Notes under the pieces: generated by a model
What the model was told of the DNA's origin: nothing
Databases searched by the model: none
The model's input: only the letters and a program-made list of their open reading frames with translations
In this document: positions 13,401-21,748 of the stretch, in pieces
Layout: every line of letters starts with the position of its first letter
Position numbering within the stretch: position 1 is the stretch's first letter
Origin: Bombiscardovia coagulans
Lineage (GTDB): Bacteria; Actinomycetota; Actinomycetes; Actinomycetales; Bifidobacteriaceae
Assembly: GCF_002259585.1 (NCBI RefSeq)
Contig: NZ_MWWS01000004.1
Coordinates: 310,001 to 374,000, forward strand
Length of the DNA: 64,000 nucleotides
Direction: 5' to 3'
Position numbers and translations under genes: made by a program

Positions 13401-13768
13401 AAATTGTTGAGGTAAATCCACTGAAGATCAGTCTCAATGGTATGAGATTCGATAAAATTGCAGTTGCCACTAAACCTAAACGTGACGACACTGAAGAGGT
13501 ATGGAAAGTAACCGCACCAGCCCATGACTCTGGTAAAGTCCAAACTACTATCCAGTGGACATTAGGTGGGGCTGAGCAGGAAGACTATGAACTTCCCTAC
13601 TTTTACTATTTTGTCCTTCCTGATGCTGGTGCCATACCATTCCAAAAATTATATGGCGGCACGCTCGCCTTATTGAGTGTTATAGCAGCACTAACGTGGG
13701 CTAGCTATGGCACTATCAGAAACTACCGCACCAAAGGCCGACATAAGCGCAATATTTCGACAACCTAA
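10412..13768 (+). CDS. Cell-wall-anchored RCC1-repeat surface protein
   Basis: 1118 residues, exported and probably sortase-linked. N-terminal signal peptide (positive start, hydrophobic core, cleavage near residue 32 after TNA). About residues 84-450 hold seven RCC1 repeats of the form ISAG..HSLALGSDGHAYAWG.N..GQLGDGT; about 626-996 hold seven more. Each set of seven would close one RCC1 beta-propeller. Before each set is a TIG-like stub (SPTQGP and TPEAGPTVGGNTVVITPP), and after each a similar beta segment (VKFDTQAV and MRFDKIAV). Between them, about 521-594, is an InlB-type B repeat (FTVHFDLGGAPGTPPP ... FTLTAQW). The C-terminus has LPDAG at 1069-1073, a hydrophobic stretch and a basic tail: a variant sortase signal. 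The start is TTG with a strong GGGAGGG site. Role inferred: adhesion or binding at the cell surface; ligand unknown. Confidence 0.85.
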   Translation: MHSKRSATAIFISMLVLAIVIGSLTFLSPTNAKPLQQAPSHFSAFSTVNSSQTIEGFTLSPTQGPANKEATASLTPPESKVLIFSQISAGRDFNLGLSVDGYVYAWGHNYDGQFGNGTVNADSMFPVRVKTPESVRITQISAGYQHGLAIGDDGNVYTWGKNSFGQLGDGTTSNQIEPVLVQKPKGVQFTQISAGDYHSLAIGNDKHAYAWGLDMGQLGIPNGNSEKVVPIPTRVDQTLLDSTPGSEYISVSAGSLHSFALGSDGHSYAWGSNSYGQLGVDSTSTKIILPERVRIPHGIYFTQISAGRLHSLALGSDGHAYAWGRNNAGQVGDGTADNKKVPTRVGETDNSRTTYISAGNNVSLAINDSGHAYAWGTPNWNLGDSAESKSSKLPLRIDEARLNSRQDRKYDRGISAGAWGNCIILDNAGHAYSWGNRIQDSNRSIPQEVSTYKYEIRSVKFDTQAVQDKSIDQSSGKWNMQVPLHKAAIVDVQAQYDVIIKSAQDYDISIKNDSITFRYEYKDGFTVHFDLGGAPGTPPPDQYVDAGGMQHIQLPDMPVWTKHWFNGWVQDNGKFWDFNKPVTDSFTLTAQWEPYKFKLTPEAGPTVGGNTVVITPPDSPKGIHYLQLAGGQRHSVALGSDGHIYTWGNNSFGQLGNGTQVDSKVPVRVKAPKGVLFTKISVGDSHNLALGNDGHTYAWGWNSFGQIGDGSTTHKNALVRVKVPEGVRFTQIHAASYHSIALGSDGKAYTWGQNSFGQLGDGKDHNSEPSTPKNPLPAPAKTPDDVQITNVSAGMTHSVATSSDGHIYHWGNWLCLTGVITDDDKSQCSKFPTSTPSRIVENLPAGVQVIQLKSGMRVDIALCDDGHTYAWGKNYNGEFANGTRNIHSITNPVRVGQPDGVHFATISDIAGGQVLALGDDGHTYAWGRNVEGQLGSSNKEYVVSPVRFKTPDGLHFTSIGTGNSHTLAFGSNGHAYALGSNSHRQIGNSDIGKQAKEIVEVNPLKISLNGMRFDKIAVATKPKRDDTEEVWKVTAPAHDSGKVQTTIQWTLGGAEQEDYELPYFYYFVLPDAGAIPFQKLYGGTLALLSVIAALTWASYGTIRNYRTKGRHKRNISTT

Positions 13769-13802
13769 CCGAAGAAAACAGCGAATTTAATACTGATATC
13801 GC

Positions 13803-13852
13803 AAAGCCTAGGACCACAAGACATCCTCAGTCAAGTCCTAGGCTTTCTTTAT
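13803..13852 (+). terminator. Rho-independent terminator after RCC1 gene
   Basis: Twelve-base perfect stem AAAGCCTAGGAC / GTCCTAGGCTTT with a 20-base loop, followed by TCTTTATA. It lies 35 bp after the RCC1 gene stop codon and probably ends that transcript. Confidence 0.8.
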
Positions 13853-14018
13853 ACCACAGACAGTCATTTACATAACTGCAAATCGTTAATATATCAACAA
13901 ACCAATAGTTATATGGTCTTTTCTGCATCCATCAACGTTTACGTTGCTTTCCCTTGATAACTCATTAGCGGCTTACTTTCATATATTTTCATTAGAATCT
14001 ACATCACTATGCAAACAC

Positions 14019-15014
14019 TTATTTCAATGCTGGCATGGGTTTCCATTCTGGATCATGCATAAGCTTACGGGAATCCAACCACCCATGGAATAGTTGCGGA
14101 ATACCAGAAATGATAGATTTACGATCCACCGCAAGGAGCCGGATGAACTCTTTGATAGCAGTCGCAGCAGTCCCTACAGCAAACATGACTGGTCTGTAAT
14201 CACCGTGCATCATGAAATACCGCGCCATATAACCACGATTACGCATAATGTGATAACGATTCATGTCTGAGGTTGAATTCAGTTGACGAAGACCAGCAAT
14301 ATCCCAATTACCAATTTCCCTAGTCCGCCTCATCACCACATCCGCTACTACTACAGGCTGAGTCACCTTAGACGCCAAATACCCATATATAGTATCGTCC
14401 CAGTAAATAAAGAATCGGGGATCGGGTAAACCGATTTTCTCTACAATCTGCCGCGAGAAAAATGCACCTTCAAAGCACATAGTATTCATCGTTTTACGTC
14501 CTGAAGGACCAAACGCAGCCGGTGCAATTGGATCTGGTATACCTAGTGATGTCATAAAGTGGTACTGCCAGTAGAATGGTCCGCCATCGTAGTCAAGGCG
14601 AGACCCTTGTATAACTTGGTAGCGATCAGTCCACTGAGACAAGAGATCAAGTCCCTTCGGTTCCACTGCCACATCATCATCCATGACCCAAAACCAGTGA
14701 GCACCCAAGTTATATGCTTGTTTCACGCCAGCAGAAAAACCACCAGCACCTCCCCCATTGTGGTCTTGGGGGCTGTAGACCACTCGCTCTTGGTTACCAG
14801 AGGCATCGATAATGGTTTTGCCCCATCTGCTGGTCACACGATTCGAAAATTGTTGCACCATAGCAGCCGTGTCAGCACTGTGCTCATTATCTACAATTAC
14901 AATTCTCCAAGGTGCCTGGGTCAGCTGAAGAATTGAGTCAAAGAGTTGAGCCAGTAATTCCTGCCGTTTATAGGTGACGACGACGATAGCCGCTTTATTC
15001 AACGTTTGTGCCAT
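14019..15014 (-). CDS. Family 2 glycosyltransferase, galactofuranosyltransferase-like
   Basis: 331 residues, GT-A fold. Seen: AAIVVVTYKRQELL at the N-terminus, VIVDNEHSADT, NGGGAGGFSAGVKQA and WFWVMDDDVAVEP, where DDD is the metal- and nucleotide-sugar-binding motif; a Trp/Asp acceptor motif FFIYWDDTIYGY follows. The GGxGGF and DDD pattern resembles GlfT2-like UDP-galactofuranose transferases and rhamnosyltransferases, so cell-wall polysaccharide or exopolysaccharide synthesis is likely. No membrane segments. I chose the ATG at 15014, since the family starts just before the first beta strand; a GTG at 15050 is in frame 12 codons upstream. It stands alone on the minus strand. Confidence 0.8.
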   Translation of the reverse strand: MAQTLNKAAIVVVTYKRQELLAQLFDSILQLTQAPWRIVIVDNEHSADTAAMVQQFSNRVTSRWGKTIIDASGNQERVVYSPQDHNGGGAGGFSAGVKQAYNLGAHWFWVMDDDVAVEPKGLDLLSQWTDRYQVIQGSRLDYDGGPFYWQYHFMTSLGIPDPIAPAAFGPSGRKTMNTMCFEGAFFSRQIVEKIGLPDPRFFIYWDDTIYGYLASKVTQPVVVADVVMRRTREIGNWDIAGLRQLNSTSDMNRYHIMRNRGYMARYFMMHGDYRPVMFAVGTAATAIKEFIRLLAVDRKSIISGIPQLFHGWLDSRKLMHDPEWKPMPALK

Positions 15015-15534
15015 AACCCTATTGTGACACTGACCCGCAACTTTCGCCACAAGTCATGCAATTGCTCATTGGCGAGAACGCATTCAAACACAAGGGCTAT
15101 GGGCAAAGCTACTTTACTGGACTTTCGTGAGTAACTGTTTGTATATCAAAGCACGAAAACTCTGTCATAGTAAAGCCTAAAGAATGACAAAAAAATGAAA
15201 GTCTCTTGCATCATGTTCTTCAGTTCTCCACTGGTCCACTGCCTGGATGCTGATATAGCGTAAGAGCGAAGAATGGTGACAACGACAGGATCAGCAGCTC
15301 TCAATAAGCACAGAAACGAGCAGTTGAGACCGATGCTGGCCATCTCTTGGCCTATATAGTCTCCTTTGGTCACAAAGGATAAGATTCTCGCTTGACCCTG
15401 ACCAATAGTTACTTTTCAAAGTTATTCATGAACACTTTTTGGTACCGTAACATTATTCACCGTTACAACTTTTCTTATTTGAAACCACACTTATTGACTG
15501 CTCATACTCATACTGGTAAGTTGAAAGAGTCTTA
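15015..15534. other. 520-bp gap with one doubtful small ORF
   Basis: Intergenic between the glycosyltransferase gene (minus) and the FMN riboswitch (plus). It contains a 75-codon open frame on the minus strand, 15146-15373 (first residues MTKGDYIGQEMASIG), with hydrophobic, cysteine-containing composition, no recognised domain and no clear ribosome site. Next to its end is a spaced inverted repeat TTTCGTG (15122-15128) / CACGAAA (15153-15159). I would not call the frame a gene without homologues. The promoter of the riboflavin transporter must lie at the right of this gap. Confidence 0.4.
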
Positions 15535-15662
15535 TGTTTCAGGGAAGGTGCAATTCCTTACTGGCGGTAGCTGGACATCTCCAGGAGCCCGCGACCCGCG
15601 CAAGCGGTTGATATCGGTCAAATGCCGAAGCCAACGGTTACAGTCCGGATGAAAGAAACGAG
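15535..15662 (+). promoter_or_regulatory. FMN riboswitch (RFN element)
   Basis: The RFN core can be read in order: GTTTCAGGGAAGGTGCAATT, CCTTACTGGCGGTAGC, AGGAGCCCGCGA, GGTCAAATGCCGAAGCCAA, CGGTTACAGTCCGGATGAAA, then GAAACGAG. The closing P1 stem pairs GTTTC (15536-15540) with GAAAC (15655-15659). The 3' end of the aptamer lies only about 8 bases before the likely start codon at 15670, and its last purine-rich bases (GAAAGAAACGAG) would also be the ribosome site, so FMN binding most likely blocks translation initiation. No terminator hairpin is seen between aptamer and gene. Established role of the family: switching off riboflavin synthesis or uptake when FMN is plentiful. Confidence 0.95.
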
Positions 15663-15669
15663 TCTCTCT

Positions 15670-16290
15670 ATGAGCATGCCTTCGAGCGATGAAAACAAAG
15701 AGCTGTATTCAAACAATACTGCCTCACACCAATCGAACAGCCACTCAACTGGCGCTAGCAGAACTGGCCGTTGGTCAACCCAGCGAATTGCTATTTACGC
15801 CATGTTTGTGGCACTGACCATTCTCGTCAGCTTTTTCTCATTTCCCATTTTTCAAATGGCCCCCTTCCTCACGTATGACCCCTCAGGCATCGTCGTATTA
15901 GTGGCAGGGTTTGCATTTGGACCAGCAGCAGCAGTTATTGTTTCCGTCCTTGGTTTTTTGCCGCATATCTTCTCTGATCCCTTTGGAGCCATGATCTCCA
16001 TTGTGGTCGCACTAGCATTAAGCGTTCCATCTGCTTATATTTACCAGAAAATTCGTACACGTAAAGGCGCTCTCTTAGGCATCAGTGTCGGAGCGGTAGC
16101 AGCTCTTATAGTGGCTATCGGCTGTAACATCATCATAACTCCCTTCTATGCGCACCTATCTATGCAAGCAGTACTGCATATGATTGTCCCCATCTTGTTG
16201 CCGTTCAATGTAATCAAATTTACTATTCACGGCGTCGTCACCTTCCTCATATATAAACCTGTTTCCAACTTGGTCAACAGGTCACATTGA
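15670..16290 (+). CDS. Riboflavin ECF transporter S component, RibU-like
   Basis: Substrate-binding membrane subunit of an energy-coupling-factor importer. About 206 residues: a Ser-rich cytoplasmic N-terminus, then about six hydrophobic segments starting with RIAIYAMFVALTILVSFFSF. Features fit the RibU family: FPIFQMAPFLTYDPSGIVV near the substrate pocket and a C-terminal INVIKF-like helix (LPFNVIKFTIHGV). The upstream FMN riboswitch makes riboflavin the expected substrate. A longer open frame begins at 15622, but that codon lies inside the riboswitch core, so I use the ATG at 15670 (15676 also possible). The downstream ECF energy module starts 22 bp after the stop codon, so the two probably form one transcript. 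Confidence 0.9.
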   Translation: MSMPSSDENKELYSNNTASHQSNSHSTGASRTGRWSTQRIAIYAMFVALTILVSFFSFPIFQMAPFLTYDPSGIVVLVAGFAFGPAAAVIVSVLGFLPHIFSDPFGAMISIVVALALSVPSAYIYQKIRTRKGALLGISVGAVAALIVAIGCNIIITPFYAHLSMQAVLHMIVPILLPFNVIKFTIHGVVTFLIYKPVSNLVNRSH

Positions 16291-16312
16291 ACCAGACAGC
16301 AAGACCCTTACT

Positions 16313-18880
16313 ATGACTGTGACAGTTTCAACATCAAAGGACACGGAAACGAAGAAGAGCAAGCAAATACTTAGCGCAGATACCAAAGAAAACCAACAGT
16401 ATGTAGCAAGGCTCAAGCATATTTCTTTCAGCTACGATGGCGGTAAAAGCTGGGCTTTACAAGACCTTTCGCTGTCCATACGCTCTGGCGAACACCTCTG
16501 CATTTTGGGTGCAAATGGCTCAGGCAAATCTACTTTAGGCCATATCCTAGATGGATCAACTGCGCCCGACTTAGGACGAGTAGAACTACTAGGCAAGGTT
16601 GTTTGCGATAGTTCTAAAGATGAAGAACACCGGGTTGACCCTGAGGCATACCGTTCAGCAAGACATAACATCGGTTTAGTATTTCAAAATCCTGAAGATC
16701 AAATTGTTACAACGGTTGTTCGCGATGATGTAGCATTTGGCCCTGAAAACTTAGGAGAACCACGGCCTCAGATAGCACAGGCGGTCAAGGATTCCTTACA
16801 GCAGGTAGATATGTTGTCACAGGCCGATCATGACCCAACCCGCATGTCCGGAGGACAACAGCAGCGTCTAGCTGTTGCAGGCAATCTTGCTATGCACCCG
16901 ACAATGATAATACTTGACGAACCGGGTGCCATGCTTGATTCTGCTGGACAGCGAGATATGCTCGATATCATGGCTCGCCTGACATTAGCAGGCACTTCAG
17001 TTATCCATATCACTCATCGCTTGGAACAAGCTAGGTCTGCGGATAGGGTCATCGTACTGGACCACGGACGCATCATTGCTCAAGGTACTCCCCATGCTGT
17101 TCTCGACGGTCATCAGCTACCTGGACTCGGCATGATCAACACTGACATATCTGTTTCACAGCAGCAGCTTCCTGCAAGCCTCGCAAACAGCGAAAAAAGC
17201 CTGCAATCGGAGCTGCTGCAAGCTCGAGGTGGACAGAACACACCAACAGACATGCTAGGACATGTTATTAGCCTCAAGGATGTCGCTTATCAATTCCCTG
17301 ACAGCCAAGACCACGCGCTTAACCATATCAGCTTGAGCATAGATGCAGGAGAAACGGTTGCAATTCTGGGACGGAATGGTTCAGGAAAATCCACGCTTTG
17401 CCGGGTTATAGCTGCTCTTCTCACCCCAACCAATGGCTCTGTATCTGTAACTGGTATACCAATAGCTATACCGAATTCTAAGACACCCAAAAAAACGCGC
17501 AGGCGTAATCTCCATTTGTTAAGGCAACGGGTCGGCTATGTGATGCAGTACCCAGAGCACCAACTATTCGCAGACACAGTGTTTTTGGATGTAAGCTATG
17601 GACCGCGCAATATGGGATTAACCCCTGAGCAAGTAAACCATCGCGTTAATGAAGCACTAGAACTGTTAGGTATCAGTGATGTAGCCAACCGTTCACCGTT
17701 TAACCTATCTGGAGGACAGAAACGTCTCGTAGCGATCGCAGGAGTCCTAGCTTGCAAGCCACAACTGCTCATCTTGGATGAAGTTACTGCAAGCCTGGAC
17801 CCACAAACTTCAGAACGCATTATTAACATGTTGGAGGAATTACACAGTCAGGGCGTAACCATTATCATGAACACGCATGCTGACCAAGAAGCACTCCGCT
17901 TGGCAGATACAGCTGTTCTTTTAGACCAAGGTGAGCTTTCAGCTCAGGGCCCAGTAGAAGAGGTGTTGAAGCACTATCACAGCTTGCTCAATTCAGCAGC
18001 ACACCGAAACACGTCGCCAGACTCTCAGTCTTTCCCAGATCAACCATTGGCCCAAGAGGCATTGGAAGATGCCCCATCACAAGTCACAAAGAACCACAGT
18101 CAGCGTAACAGTTCTGCTCCACTCTTACTGCAAGAGCTGGATCCACGAGCCAAAATGGTGACCTTTGTGTTAGCTATGGTCACTGCCTTCTGCATTAGCA
18201 AGCCCCTTCAGCTCTGCTTAGGACTATTGGTAACAGCTGCACTCTTTGCAGCTGCCCGTTTCCCAATCCGAAGGATTCTTACATCAACTCGAATATTCCT
18301 TATTCTGATCGTACTCACATCGCTACTCAACCTGTTCATCACCCGCACTGGTAACGTTTTAGTCGATGTGGGACCATTGCTGCTGACTGACGACGGATTA
18401 TGGATAGCCATCCTATATTCTTGTCGCTTTCTGATTATTATTCTGTTGGGAGCTCTACTGGTCGAAACCACTACTCCTACACAGATTACTGATGCGCTCG
18501 AGTCCCTCATCAAACCCTTACAGTGCTTCGGTATACACACCAACGAAATAGCCTTAGTAATGTCTTTAGCGCTTCGCTTTATCCCTACTCTCAGTCAGGA
18601 GACTCACGCAATTATTGAAGCTCAAGCAGCCAGAGGTGGCTCCATTGAAACGGGGTCACTTGTACAGCGTCTGCGGGCTGCTGTTGCTATTGCTGTCCCC
18701 GTATTCGCAAGTGCCCTGCGTCATGCCGACAATTTGAGCATGGCATTGGACGCCCGCTGTTATGAAGGCGGCCGTAACCGCAGCCACTATAGACTGCTAT
18801 CGTTTAACAGACAGGACTACATATTCATAGGTTTAATGGTGCTGTACGTTCTATCACTGATTGTTTTATCGGTTTATTAG
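16313..18880 (+). CDS. ECF transporter energy module: fused EcfA-EcfA'-EcfT
   Basis: One 855-residue protein joining two ABC ATPases and the membrane coupling subunit, usually three proteins. ATPase 1 (about 30-270): Walker A GANGSGKST, Q-loop VFQNPEDQI, signature MSGGQQQRLAVAG, Walker B MIILDEPGAML. ATPase 2 (about 320-555): GRNGSGKST, VMQYPEHQL, LSGGQKRLVAIAG, LLILDEVTASL. Both keep the catalytic glutamate. The EcfT part (about 605-855) starts at LDPRAKMVTFVLAMV, has about five hydrophobic segments and carries the coupling-helix region with the small-residue motif EAQAARGG. Lying behind the riboswitch and RibU gene, it probably powers riboflavin uptake, and may also serve other S components. 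Confidence 0.92.
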   Translation: MTVTVSTSKDTETKKSKQILSADTKENQQYVARLKHISFSYDGGKSWALQDLSLSIRSGEHLCILGANGSGKSTLGHILDGSTAPDLGRVELLGKVVCDSSKDEEHRVDPEAYRSARHNIGLVFQNPEDQIVTTVVRDDVAFGPENLGEPRPQIAQAVKDSLQQVDMLSQADHDPTRMSGGQQQRLAVAGNLAMHPTMIILDEPGAMLDSAGQRDMLDIMARLTLAGTSVIHITHRLEQARSADRVIVLDHGRIIAQGTPHAVLDGHQLPGLGMINTDISVSQQQLPASLANSEKSLQSELLQARGGQNTPTDMLGHVISLKDVAYQFPDSQDHALNHISLSIDAGETVAILGRNGSGKSTLCRVIAALLTPTNGSVSVTGIPIAIPNSKTPKKTRRRNLHLLRQRVGYVMQYPEHQLFADTVFLDVSYGPRNMGLTPEQVNHRVNEALELLGISDVANRSPFNLSGGQKRLVAIAGVLACKPQLLILDEVTASLDPQTSERIINMLEELHSQGVTIIMNTHADQEALRLADTAVLLDQGELSAQGPVEEVLKHYHSLLNSAAHRNTSPDSQSFPDQPLAQEALEDAPSQVTKNHSQRNSSAPLLLQELDPRAKMVTFVLAMVTAFCISKPLQLCLGLLVTAALFAAARFPIRRILTSTRIFLILIVLTSLLNLFITRTGNVLVDVGPLLLTDDGLWIAILYSCRFLIIILLGALLVETTTPTQITDALESLIKPLQCFGIHTNEIALVMSLALRFIPTLSQETHAIIEAQAARGGSIETGSLVQRLRAAVAIAVPVFASALRHADNLSMALDARCYEGGRNRSHYRLLSFNRQDYIFIGLMVLYVLSLIVLSVY

Positions 18881-18905
18881 AATCGCTGAGTTCCTGTTCA
18901 CCAAC

Positions 18906-18943
18906 TGGTAGGGGCGCAAGGTATGTACCCTGCGCCCCTACCA
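18906..18943. terminator. Hairpin between convergent genes
   Basis: Thirteen-base perfect stem TGGTAGGGGCGCA / TGCGCCCCTACCA with a 12-base loop, between the ends of the ECF gene (18880) and clpC (18976). There is no T-run on either side, so it may be a bidirectional terminator of weak type or an mRNA 3'-end stabiliser. Confidence 0.6.
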
Positions 18944-18975
18944 ATAGCTTCGCTTACAACAATCGATTCTATGTT

Positions 18976-21612
18976 TTACTCTACAGTATCAACACCGTCG
19001 TCAGTGGAAGACTCGCTTCCAGATTCCAACTGTCGAATCTGAGCATCGTCAACAGCTACATCCACATCCGGTGTAGCAACTGGCGCTCCGACCAGCTCTG
19101 GTTCCTTCTCTTCAGAACGAACTGCATGCCTGGGCTCAGTGAAAGGCTTACCAGTAAAGGTAAACTCTCCTAATATTCCTTCACCCTCAGCATCAATGAG
19201 AACTGACTCGTTGTCGCTCAAATCACCCATCAGAATTTTCTCTGAAATAGCATCTTCTATATCTCGTTGAATAATTCGACGTAATGGTCGGGCACCTAGA
19301 AGCGGATCAAAGCCCTTTTCTGCTAATAGATCCTTCGCCTTATCTGTCAGATCCAAGGACATATGACGTTCAAATAGTCGATCGTTGAGCTGAGTAATGT
19401 CCAAGTCCACGATCTGGCGAACTTGCGGCTCAGTGAGCTGCTGGAAGACAATAATATCATCTAAACGATTCAAGAACTCTGGCCTAAACTGCTGTTTGAG
19501 CTCACTCGTCACCCGATCCTTCATCCTCTGATAGGAGGTTTCCGTGTCGTTACTCAAATTGAAGCCAGTGTTAGCTGCCTTTGCAATATCTCGGGTACCT
19601 AGGTTGGTTGTCAGGATAATAATGGTGTTCTTAAAGTCAACCTTCCTGCCTTGTCCATCAGTCAGATGTCCGTCATCCAAAACTTGCAGAAGTGTATTGA
19701 AGATATCCGGATGAGCTTTTTCGATCTCATCGAACAAGACTACAGAGAAAGGCTTGCGACGAACCTTCTCTGTCAATTCTCCACCTTCTTCATATCCGAC
19801 ATAGCCCGGAGGAGCACCGAAGAGACGTGAAGCAGCGTACTTTTCTGAGAACTCTGACATATCAACCCGAATCAGTGCGTCCTCATCATCAAAGAGGAAC
19901 TGAGCTAAAGCCTTAGCGAGCTCAGTCTTGCCGACACCTGTGGGGCCTGCGAAAATGAAAGAACCAGCAGGACGCTTAGGATCTTTGAGACCAACACGGG
20001 TACGACGAATTGAACGCGACAAAGCTGAAACAGCTTCGTCTTGTCCAATAATGCGTTGGTGCAGCTCACTTTCCATATTCAAGAGTTTCTTTGATTCAGC
20101 CTGAGTCAGCTTGAAGACCGGAATGCCTGTAGTTGAAGAAACGACCTGAGCTATAACGTCCTCATCAACAACCATCTTGACATCAGACTCTCCTTCATGC
20201 CAGGCTTTCTCCTTCTCCTTACGCTCAGCTTCCAGCTTTTCCTGCTGGTCACGCAGTTCAGCAGCCTTTTCAAAATCTTGTTCTGTAATTGCCTGATCTT
20301 TTTGATCATTGACTTTAGATATCTTGTTATCTAAGGCTTTAAGTTCGGGCGGGGCAGTCAGCCGCTTAATTCTCAGCTGTGCACCAGCCTCATCAACAAG
20401 ATCGATAGCTTTGTCTGGCAGATTCCTGTCCTGAATATAACGGGCAGATAGCTCAGCAGCAGACTGAAGAGCACCATCGGTAATGGTTACATGATGGTGG
20501 TTTTCATAGCGTTCGCGTAAACCTTTAAGGATCTCGATGGTCTCTGCAATAGTTGGTTCATGCACTTGAATAGGCTGGAAACGGCGTTCAAGAGCCGCAT
20601 CTTTCTCGATGTACTTACGGTACTCATCTGTCGTAGTAGCACCAATGGTCTGAAGCTCTCCACGAGCGAGCAGGGGCTTCAACATATCAGACGCACCCAA
20701 GGCGCCATCTGCTGACCCTGCACCGACAATCGTGTGAATTTCATCTATAAAGAGAATAATATCGCCACGGGTTTTGATCTCTTTAAGTACCTTCTTTAAA
20801 CGCTCTTCGAAATCACCACGGTAGCGTGAACCTGCAACCATAGAACCCAAGTCCAGTGAATAGACCTGCTTGTCCTTCAATGTTTCAGGTACATCTCCTA
20901 CATGGATTTTTTCAGCCAATCCTTCAACGACGGCTGTTTTACCCACTCCAGGTTCTCCGATAAGCACAGGGTTGTTCTTAGTCCTTCGAGAAAGCACAAC
21001 CATGACTCTCTTAATTTCCTCGCTGCGTCCAATAACTGGGTCTAACTTCCCTTCAGCAGCCTCTTGAGTCAAGTTTCGACCAAACTGATCCAGCATCGCC
21101 GAACCCGTCTGACTCTGCTTACTTTGAACACCACCAGCGTTAGCTAAGTCACCTTTATCAGCATCCGACCCATCGTGACTGCCACGGATCATATCTATTG
21201 TTGCAGTACGGAGTTCCCCTAAGTCAACACCCATCTTGATGAGTACTTGAGTACCCACACCCTCGCCTTCACGAATCAGGCCCAGCAGAATGTGTTCAGT
21301 ACCAATATATGAATGCCCGAGCTGCAAAGCCTCCCGCAACGACAACTCAAGCACCTGCTTAGCATGTGGAGTAAAGGGGATGTGTCCATTAGGAGCAGCA
21401 TTGCCCTTGCCGATCATCTCTTCTACTTGCTTACGGGTATCCTCAAGTTCAACACCCTTAGAAGCAAGTGCTTTAGCCGCTACCCCATCACCTTCACGAA
21501 TCAGGCCAAGCAAAAGATGCTCAGTACCGATATAGTTGTGTTGCAGGGATCGGGCTTCCTCTTGCGCCAGTACGATAACTCGCCGCGCACGGTCAGTAAA
21601 CCGCTCAAACAT
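18976..21612 (-). CDS. clpC: AAA+ protease unfoldase ClpC
   Basis: Hexameric ATP-driven unfoldase that feeds ClpP. 878 residues. In order: two Clp-N repeats ([17 protein letters not shown] and [20 protein letters not shown], residues 1-145); first AAA module with Walker [14 protein letters not shown] and [12 protein letters not shown]; a UVR-like coiled-coil middle region (about 420-460, [17 protein letters not shown]); second AAA module with [15 protein letters not shown] and [14 protein letters not shown]; a C-terminal Clp-D2-small domain and an acidic tail. The middle region and double N-repeat mark ClpC rather than ClpB or ClpA. Start at ATG 21612 with AAGGA nearby. It stands alone; a palindrome upstream may be its operator. 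Confidence 0.97.
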   Translation of the reverse strand: MFERFTDRARRVIVLAQEEARSLQHNYIGTEHLLLGLIREGDGVAAKALASKGVELEDTRKQVEEMIGKGNAAPNGHIPFTPHAKQVLELSLREALQLGHSYIGTEHILLGLIREGEGVGTQVLIKMGVDLGELRTATIDMIRGSHDGSDADKGDLANAGGVQSKQSQTGSAMLDQFGRNLTQEAAEGKLDPVIGRSEEIKRVMVVLSRRTKNNPVLIGEPGVGKTAVVEGLAEKIHVGDVPETLKDKQVYSLDLGSMVAGSRYRGDFEERLKKVLKEIKTRGDIILFIDEIHTIVGAGSADGALGASDMLKPLLARGELQTIGATTTDEYRKYIEKDAALERRFQPIQVHEPTIAETIEILKGLRERYENHHHVTITDGALQSAAELSARYIQDRNLPDKAIDLVDEAGAQLRIKRLTAPPELKALDNKISKVNDQKDQAITEQDFEKAAELRDQQEKLEAERKEKEKAWHEGESDVKMVVDEDVIAQVVSSTTGIPVFKLTQAESKKLLNMESELHQRIIGQDEAVSALSRSIRRTRVGLKDPKRPAGSFIFAGPTGVGKTELAKALAQFLFDDEDALIRVDMSEFSEKYAASRLFGAPPGYVGYEEGGELTEKVRRKPFSVVLFDEIEKAHPDIFNTLLQVLDDGHLTDGQGRKVDFKNTIIILTTNLGTRDIAKAANTGFNLSNDTETSYQRMKDRVTSELKQQFRPEFLNRLDDIIVFQQLTEPQVRQIVDLDITQLNDRLFERHMSLDLTDKAKDLLAEKGFDPLLGARPLRRIIQRDIEDAISEKILMGDLSDNESVLIDAEGEGILGEFTFTGKPFTEPRHAVRSEEKEPELVGAPVATPDVDVAVDDAQIRQLESGSESSTDDGVDTVE

Positions 21613-21685
21613 ACATGTCCTTCCCTAAGATACTGCTACTAACTTTACCGATTTGAGCTGACTTATATTCACTCCAGCTGCCCTA

Positions 21686-21702
21686 TTGCGCTCTTGACGC
21701 AA
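21686..21702. promoter_or_regulatory. Palindrome upstream of clpC, possible ClgR-type operator
   Basis: TTGCG-N7-CGCAA, about 75 bp upstream of the clpC start. In actinobacteria clp genes are controlled by ClgR, whose sites contain spaced CGC/GCG half-sites; this one matches only loosely, so the assignment is inference. Confidence 0.35.
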
Positions 21703-21748
21703 ATTTGTTAACTATCCACGACTCAATTCGGCCCTTATCAGCAGTTAG

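Noticed and set aside
15622-15669. Upstream start of the RibU-like gene
   Set aside because: Inside the FMN aptamer core, with no ribosome site of its own; start at 15670 preferred.
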